DNA from: Clostridiales bacterium
GTDB lineage: Bacteria > Bacillota > Clostridia > Oscillospirales > QAMX01
Length of the DNA: 7,273 nucleotides
Direction of reading: 5' to 3'
Assembly: GCA_016285815.1 (NCBI GenBank)
Contig: JAEERN010000081.1
Location: forward strand, 1 to 7,273
The position numbers were made by a program, and so were the translations under genes. The first letter of the stretch is position 1, and each line of letters begins with the position of its first letter. Positions 1-7,273 of this stretch are shown one piece after another. Below the pieces are notes generated by a model. The model did no database searches, was not told where the DNA came from, and worked only from the letters and a program-made list of their open reading frames with translations.

Positions 1-681
1 GCCCGCGCCGCCGCGCTGGGACTGCCCTTCGCCGGGCAGAGCGCCGCGGCCCAGGCCGCCCGGACGACGCTGACCGTCCTGCCGCTGGTCGACCCGGACG
101 GAGCCGATCTGGTCACGGGCGCCCTGTCCGACGGGCCGGCCTTCGACGCCGCCCGCGCCGCCGCGGAGGCCTACCCGGCCATCCCCTTCCCGGACGGGTG
201 GAAGGCCAACGCGCTGGGCACGGACCTGAACCTGAACTATCCCGCCGGGTGGGAGACCGCCCGGGACATCAAGTTCGCCGAGGGGTTCGTCTCTCCCGCC
301 CCGCGGGACTTCGTGGGCGAGGCGCCCCTGTCCGCGCCGGAGAGCCGCGCCGTGGCGGCGCTGTCGCGTGGCGCCGACTTTTCCCTGCGCGTTTCGTTCC
401 ACACCCAGGGAGAGGTCATCTACTGGCGCTACGGCGGCCGCGAGCCCGCCGGCAGCGCCCGCATCGCGCGGCGGCTGGCCGAGGTCTCGGGCTATGCGCT
501 GGACGACGCGCCCTACCGCTCGTCCTTCGCCGGATACAAGGACTGGTTCATCGAGACCTTCGACCGTCCGGGCTTCACCGTCGAGGCGGGGCTGGGCCGG
601 AACCCGCTGCCGCTCTCGGACTTTCCGGGCCTCTACGCGCGGGTGAAGCCGCTGATGCTGGCCGCGCTGAACGAGGCCTGA
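1..681 (+). CDS. M14-family zinc peptidase, gamma-D-glutamyl-diaminopimelate endopeptidase type (C-terminal part)
   Basis: Partial: the reading frame is open from base 1 and ends at TGA 679-681, giving 226 residues; the start lies outside the window. What is seen, numbered from the window edge: LVDPDGADL at 29-37, DLNLNY at 75-80, SFHTQGE at 132-138 and TVEAGLG at 193-199 followed by NPLPL. In M14 metallocarboxypeptidases His134 would be the third zinc ligand and Glu195 the catalytic base. The first zinc motif (HxxE) must lie upstream. The spacing and the HTQGEVIYW and GLGRNPLPL blocks resemble the subfamily that cleaves gamma-D-Glu-diaminopimelate bonds in peptidoglycan peptides (Lysinibacillus endopeptidase I, Bacillus YqgT). 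The usual N-R-N substrate-binding motif reads N-L-N here. The likely role is cell-wall turnover or muropeptide recycling; whether it is secreted cannot be judged without the N-terminus. The family call is firm, the exact substrate is inferred. Confidence 0.9.
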   Translation, partial: ARAAALGLPFAGQSAAAQAARTTLTVLPLVDPDGADLVTGALSDGPAFDAARAAAEAYPAIPFPDGWKANALGTDLNLNYPAGWETARDIKFAEGFVSPAPRDFVGEAPLSAPESRAVAALSRGADFSLRVSFHTQGEVIYWRYGGREPAGSARIARRLAEVSGYALDDAPYRSSFAGYKDWFIETFDRPGFTVEAGLGRNPLPLSDFPGLYARVKPLMLAALNEA

Positions 682-695
682 TCCCCGATGCGCCC

Positions 696-724
696 TTGCA
701 AAAGCCGCCGGAACGTGGTATCAT
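696..724 (+). promoter_or_regulatory. Predicted sigma70/sigmaA promoter of the alpha/beta hydrolase gene
   Basis: A -35 like hexamer TTGCAA (696-701) and a -10 like hexamer TATCAT (719-724, five of six consensus bases) are separated by exactly 17 bases. They lie in the short gap after the peptidase stop, in a region otherwise very GC-rich. The expected transcription start is near 731, about 34 bases before the hydrolase ATG. This suggests that the hydrolase is transcribed independently of the peptidase, although readthrough is possible because no terminator hairpin precedes the promoter. Confidence 0.65.
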
Positions 725-733
725 ATCGGCAGA

Positions 734-749
734 GACCGCCGCGGCGGTC
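734..749. promoter_or_regulatory. Perfect 16-base palindrome in the hydrolase 5' leader, operator or RNA hairpin
   Basis: GACCGCCGCGGCGGTC reads identically on both strands. It starts roughly three bases after the expected transcription start and ends six bases before the GGAGGT ribosome-binding site. This is a typical place for a dimeric repressor operator; as RNA it could also fold into a short hairpin near the ribosome-binding site. The symmetry is seen directly, the function is inferred, and GC-rich DNA produces some palindromes by chance. Confidence 0.4.
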
Positions 750-754
750 AAGCC

Positions 755-760
755 GGAGGT
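755..760 (+). promoter_or_regulatory. Ribosome-binding site of the alpha/beta hydrolase gene
   Basis: GGAGGT lies four bases before ATG 765-767. It fixes the start of the hydrolase, because the same frame is open much further upstream (to about 198), where it overlaps the peptidase gene and has no credible start. Confidence 0.8.
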
Positions 761-764
761 GCCC

Positions 765-1712
765 ATGTCCATCGTCTCCCGATTCTACAAAAAGACCGTC
801 GTCAAACGGTACGACGACGACCACATCGTCCCCTATTTCAGCCATCTGGACTTTCCCTCCCTGACGGCGGAGCCCGTCTGCTTTGAAACGCCCCAGCGGA
901 TCGCGGTCCGGGGCTTTCTCTACGCCTATCCCGGCGCGGCGGAGGACCGGCTGACAGTCTTCTGCCACGGCCTCGGCGGCGGCCACCGCTCGTATATGCG
1001 CGAGATCGAGCGGCTGTGCCGCGGCGGGAGGCGCGTGCTGGCCTGCGACAACGTCGGCTGCTTCGCGTCCGGCGGCGAGGATATCCGGGGCCTGACCGAA
1101 TCGCTGAACGATCTGGACGCCTGTCTCCGCTGGGTCAAGGCGCAGGAGCGCTTCCGTGGCGCCGCGCTGTCCGTGGTCGGCCACTCGTGGGGCGGATACG
1201 CCGCGGGCAACATCCTGAACTATCACCCCGATCTGGACGCCGTCGTCGCGATCTCGGGCTTCGCCTCGCTGCAGGCCATGCTGGACACCCAGAAGGGCCC
1301 CGCGCGGCTGTTCCGCCGCGGCGTCTTCCGTCTGGAAGAACGGGCCAACCCCGCCTTTGCGCGCTCCTGCGCCGCGGACGCCCTGCGGGACACGGACGCC
1401 CGGGCCCTGCTGATCCATTCGCGGGACGACGGCATGGTGGACATCCGCTGCGGGCTGGCTCTGGTCCGCGCCCGGGTGGACAACCCCAACGTCCGGTATC
1501 TCGAGGTCGACGGCAAAAAACACAACCCGAACTATACGGCGGACGCCGTCGCCTATCTGAACGAGACCTTCGGCGAGTACGGCCGTCTGATCCGGGACAA
1601 GGTCCTCAAAACGCCGGAGGAAAAGCGGGCTTTTCTGGCCGGCAGGGACTTCCGGCGCATGACCGAGCAGGACGAGGACGTCTGGCGCGAGATCTTCGCG
1701 GTCCTGGGCTGA
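765..1712 (+). CDS. Alpha/beta hydrolase (serine hydrolase/esterase-like)
   Basis: The protein has 315 residues. Seen in order: an N-terminal stretch of about 60 residues with no signal peptide or membrane segment, the oxyanion-loop motif FCHGLGGG (66-73), the nucleophile elbow GHSWGG (139-144, Ser141), IHSRDDGMV (217-225, with Asp221 or Asp222 as the likely acid), and KKHNPNY (251-257, His253 as the likely catalytic base). A charged helical tail of about 45 residues follows the histidine. This is the order expected of an alpha/beta-hydrolase fold enzyme, probably cytoplasmic, acting on an ester, thioester or amide; the substrate cannot be read from the sequence. The insert between the elbow and the acid (about 165-205) would form the lid. 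The gene has its own promoter and a palindromic leader, so it may be regulated separately from the peptidase upstream. The start was chosen for its ribosome-binding site and because the upstream frame only shadows the peptidase gene. Confidence 0.88.
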   Translation: MSIVSRFYKKTVVKRYDDDHIVPYFSHLDFPSLTAEPVCFETPQRIAVRGFLYAYPGAAEDRLTVFCHGLGGGHRSYMREIERLCRGGRRVLACDNVGCFASGGEDIRGLTESLNDLDACLRWVKAQERFRGAALSVVGHSWGGYAAGNILNYHPDLDAVVAISGFASLQAMLDTQKGPARLFRRGVFRLEERANPAFARSCAADALRDTDARALLIHSRDDGMVDIRCGLALVRARVDNPNVRYLEVDGKKHNPNYTADAVAYLNETFGEYGRLIRDKVLKTPEEKRAFLAGRDFRRMTEQDEDVWREIFAVLG

Positions 1713-1772
1713 GCCGCGCCGCGGCGCCGGGGACCCGCTTCCCCGTGCCGGCAGCCGATTCCAAATGCGCAA

Positions 1773-1817
1773 AAACGCCCCGCCGTTTCCCTTTTTCGGG
1801 GAAACGGCGGGGCGTTT
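1773..1817. terminator. Bidirectional intrinsic terminator between convergent genes
   Basis: A perfect 19-base-pair stem (arms 1773-1791 and 1799-1817) encloses a seven-base loop. Read on the minus strand, the stem ends in a run of five T (complement of 1771-1775), a good terminator tail for the Asp-box gene. On the plus strand the tail is a shorter TTT (1815-1817) followed by GC-rich sequence, so termination of the hydrolase transcript may be weaker. It lies in the 120-base gap between two converging stop codons, exactly where a shared terminator is expected. Confidence 0.88.
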
Positions 1818-1832
1818 GCCGTCGTTTGCGAC

Positions 1833-2942
1833 TTACCGCTCCAGACGCCACCGGGTCGAGAGGATGGACCTCTTTTCCTCGTCGGCGGGGTCGTAAAGCT
1901 GATAATACACCGTGATCAGGCTGCCGTCCGGCAGCTCTGCGGTGGCCGGATAGCCCAGATCGCCGTTGAAGCCGTCGTCCCGCAGGACGTACTCGTCGGC
2001 CCATGTCTCGCCGCCGTCATAGCTGACGTAGGCCCGTTGGCCGAAGGGCTCTTTCCGGCGCCCCACCGAGCAGATCAGCGCCCCGGAGGAGTGCAGCAGC
2101 AGGTGCGGCGGCGCGCCGCAGATCCCCGGCGTCTTCAGCGGACTCCAGGTGCGGCCGCCGTCGTCCGAATACGACGTGAGCACGGTGAACGTGTCGGGGT
2201 CGGCCGGATTCACGCCGTGCTTGTCGCAGCGGAAGGCTCCCAGGATCCGTCCGCCGGGCAGCTGGACCGCGTGCGGTTCCTCATACCCCTCCGAGCCGGG
2301 GACCTCGGCGATCTTCTGCCACGTGGCGCCCTCGTCCCGGCTGGTATAGACCGCGTTGGCGTCCGGAGACACCTCGTCGCAGTACATCCAGTGCCCCAGG
2401 TAGAACAGCGTGCCGTCGGCCAGACGGATCGGCCCGTGCGGCGCGCTGACCGGCACACGCACGGTCTCGCCCCAGGTCAGGCCGCCGTCGCGGGAGACCC
2501 GGACGAAGGAACCGGCCAGCTCCGGCCGCCCGCACTGCGTCTCGATATAGCCGAACTCCGCTTCGAGAACGTCCAGATCCGCTCTGCCGCGGAGGGTCTG
2601 GCTCAGGATCGAGCTGCGATATTCGCCCAGATAAGACTCCGCCGGATGGGAGAACCACGAGACCAGCACGGTCCCGCCGCCGAGGCACAGAACGCCCGCG
2701 TCCCGGTCGTCCACCGGGGTGTCGTTGACCAGGATGGGCGCCGACCAGGTGCGTCCGCCGTCAAAGCTCTTCTGAAGCTGGGTCCTGCCATTGATGCAGA
2801 CGTGTCCGACGCGCCCGCCGGAACAGACGGCGTACAGCACGCCGTTCTCATCGGCACAGACCGTGGGCCAGCCGTGATAGCCGAAGATCCGTTTCGGCAT
2901 ACGGCTGACGATGCCGTTTTCTGTCTTGGGTCTAATCTGCAT
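1833..2942 (-). CDS. BNR/Asp-box repeat protein, sialidase-like beta-propeller
   Basis: The protein has 369 residues. Five Asp-box motifs of the form S-x-D-x-G-x-T-W are visible, at 59-66, 150-157, 201-208, 259-266 and 307-314, marking the blades of a six-bladed propeller as in sialidases. The block HAVQLPGGRILGAFR (224-238) and the C-terminal PATAELPDGSLITVYYQ (332-348) also match the style of this superfamily. No signal peptide or membrane segment is seen, so the protein is probably cytoplasmic. The F/Y-R-I-P motif that carries the first arginine of the classical sialidase triad is not found; the corresponding N-terminal region reads YHGWPTV (22-28). The protein may therefore be a sialidase-related hydrolase acting on another sugar, or a non-catalytic propeller. 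The start is ATG 2942-2940, seven bases after AAAGGAG; a TTG start 20 codons earlier would fall in GC hairpins and is rejected. The gene follows rpoC on the same strand after 116 bases and converges with the hydrolase. Confidence 0.82.
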   Translation of the reverse strand: MQIRPKTENGIVSRMPKRIFGYHGWPTVCADENGVLYAVCSGGRVGHVCINGRTQLQKSFDGGRTWSAPILVNDTPVDDRDAGVLCLGGGTVLVSWFSHPAESYLGEYRSSILSQTLRGRADLDVLEAEFGYIETQCGRPELAGSFVRVSRDGGLTWGETVRVPVSAPHGPIRLADGTLFYLGHWMYCDEVSPDANAVYTSRDEGATWQKIAEVPGSEGYEEPHAVQLPGGRILGAFRCDKHGVNPADPDTFTVLTSYSDDGGRTWSPLKTPGICGAPPHLLLHSSGALICSVGRRKEPFGQRAYVSYDGGETWADEYVLRDDGFNGDLGYPATAELPDGSLITVYYQLYDPADEEKRSILSTRWRLER

Positions 2943-2949
2943 GGGATCT

Positions 2950-2956
2950 CTCCTTT
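2950..2956 (-). promoter_or_regulatory. Ribosome-binding site of the Asp-box gene
   Basis: On the minus strand AAAGGAG is followed by seven bases and then ATG (2942-2940). It decides the start in favour of the protein beginning MQIRPKTENG. Confidence 0.8.
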
Positions 2957-2960
2957 CGAT

Positions 2961-2998
2961 GCGGGCCGCCGGGCCCGCCTTCTGCGCCCGCCGGGCGC
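2961..2998. repeat. Two small GC-rich inverted repeats in the leader of the Asp-box gene
   Basis: The first has arms GCGGGCC (2961-2967) and GGCCCGC (2972-2978) with a four-base centre. The second has arms GCGCCCG (2984-2990) and CGGGCGC (2992-2998) around one base. Both lie between the rpoC terminator hairpin and the ribosome-binding site of the Asp-box gene. They may be RNA hairpins in the leader or RNA end stabilisers. No promoter-like hexamers are seen in this gap, which is otherwise GC-rich. Confidence 0.45.
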
Positions 2999-3000
2999 GC

Positions 3001-3052
3001 AAAGACGGCGCCGGAACCGGATCCGAGGCAAGCGGATCCGGTTCCGGCCGTC
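3001..3052 (-). terminator. Probable rpoC terminator hairpin
   Basis: On the minus strand, six bases after the rpoC stop, a long hairpin forms. The inner 14-base-pair stem has arms 3033-3046 and 3012-3025 around a seven-base loop, and a six-base-pair outer stem (3047-3052 with 3004-3009) continues it past a two-base bulge. The stem ends in only TTT (3003-3001) before GC-rich sequence, so termination may be incomplete and some transcripts may continue into the Asp-box gene. The hairpin is seen directly; its efficiency is inferred. Confidence 0.7.
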
Positions 3053-3058
3053 CGGTCT

Positions 3059-6703
<3,645 letters not shown>

Positions 6704-6710
6704 CGGCAGT

Positions 6711-6716
6711 CTCCTT
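6711..6716 (-). promoter_or_regulatory. Ribosome-binding site of rpoC
   Basis: On the minus strand AAGGAG lies seven bases before the rpoC ATG, inside the 18-base gap after the rpoB stop. It allows independent initiation on the rpoB-rpoC message and fixes the rpoC start. Confidence 0.85.
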
Positions 6717-6721
6717 CAAAA

Positions 6722-7273
<552 letters not shown>

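Noticed and set aside
198..764. Upstream extension of the hydrolase reading frame by 189 codons
   Set aside because: It overlaps the conserved peptidase gene in another frame, its translation is rich in Arg, Gly, Ala and Pro as expected from shifted GC-rich code, and the good ribosome-binding site lies at 755-760.
1716..1745. Small GC palindrome (1716-1727) and short hairpin (1728-1745) after the hydrolase stop
   Set aside because: Both are short, lack a T tail, and lie in GC-rich sequence where such symmetry is common; the 19-base-pair stem downstream is the better terminator.
633..1772. Long minus-strand open frame of 379 codons opposite the alpha/beta hydrolase
   Set aside because: It mirrors the codon structure of the real gene, lacks a convincing start and runs into the terminator region.

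Overview
The window looks like a chromosomal piece of a GC-rich Bacillota, most likely class Clostridia. The evidence is the RNA polymerase beta' subunit: about 1,214 residues, an N-terminal C-x-C/C-x2-C zinc ribbon, and no large insertion inside the trigger loop of the proteobacterial kind. Shine-Dalgarno sequences are strong (AAGGAG, GGAGGT), and the first gene belongs to a family that cuts diaminopimelate-type peptidoglycan. Coding is dense, and GC content looks well above 60% by eye. I cannot name the genus or order.

Layout. Bases 1-681 (+) hold the C-terminal 226 residues of an M14 zinc peptidase of the gamma-D-glutamyl-diaminopimelate endopeptidase type. An 83-base gap follows with a good sigma70/sigmaA-like promoter (TTGCAA, 17-base spacer, TATCAT). 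A perfect 16-base palindrome sits just after the expected transcription start, followed by a GGAGGT ribosome-binding site. Bases 765-1712 (+) encode a 315-residue alpha/beta hydrolase with its Ser-Asp-His residues visible. A 19-base-pair bidirectional terminator (1773-1817) separates it from a convergent minus-strand gene. That gene, 1833-2942, encodes a 369-residue cytoplasmic BNR/Asp-box protein of the sialidase-like superfamily. The 116-base gap 2943-3058 is full of hairpins, including a probable rpoC terminator. Bases 3059-6703 (-) are complete rpoC, and 6722-7273 (-) are the C-terminal 183 residues of rpoB.

How the parts work together. rpoB and rpoC are an 18-base-spaced operon pair running right to left. 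Transcription probably ends largely in the hairpins at 3001-3052, and the Asp-box gene lies downstream on the same strand with no obvious promoter of its own. The two plus-strand genes form a separate region that meets the minus-strand genes at the shared terminator. Peptidoglycan-peptide and sialo- or other glycan-related degradation are plausible themes for the accessory genes, but no shared pathway is shown.

Nothing here is strong evidence for a new biological system. The points most worth a second look are the operator-like palindrome at the hydrolase promoter, an Asp-box protein lacking the usual sialidase FRIP motif, the absence of the usual str-operon genes directly after rpoC, a slightly lengthened beta' trigger-loop region, and strongly acidic tails on both RNA polymerase subunits.
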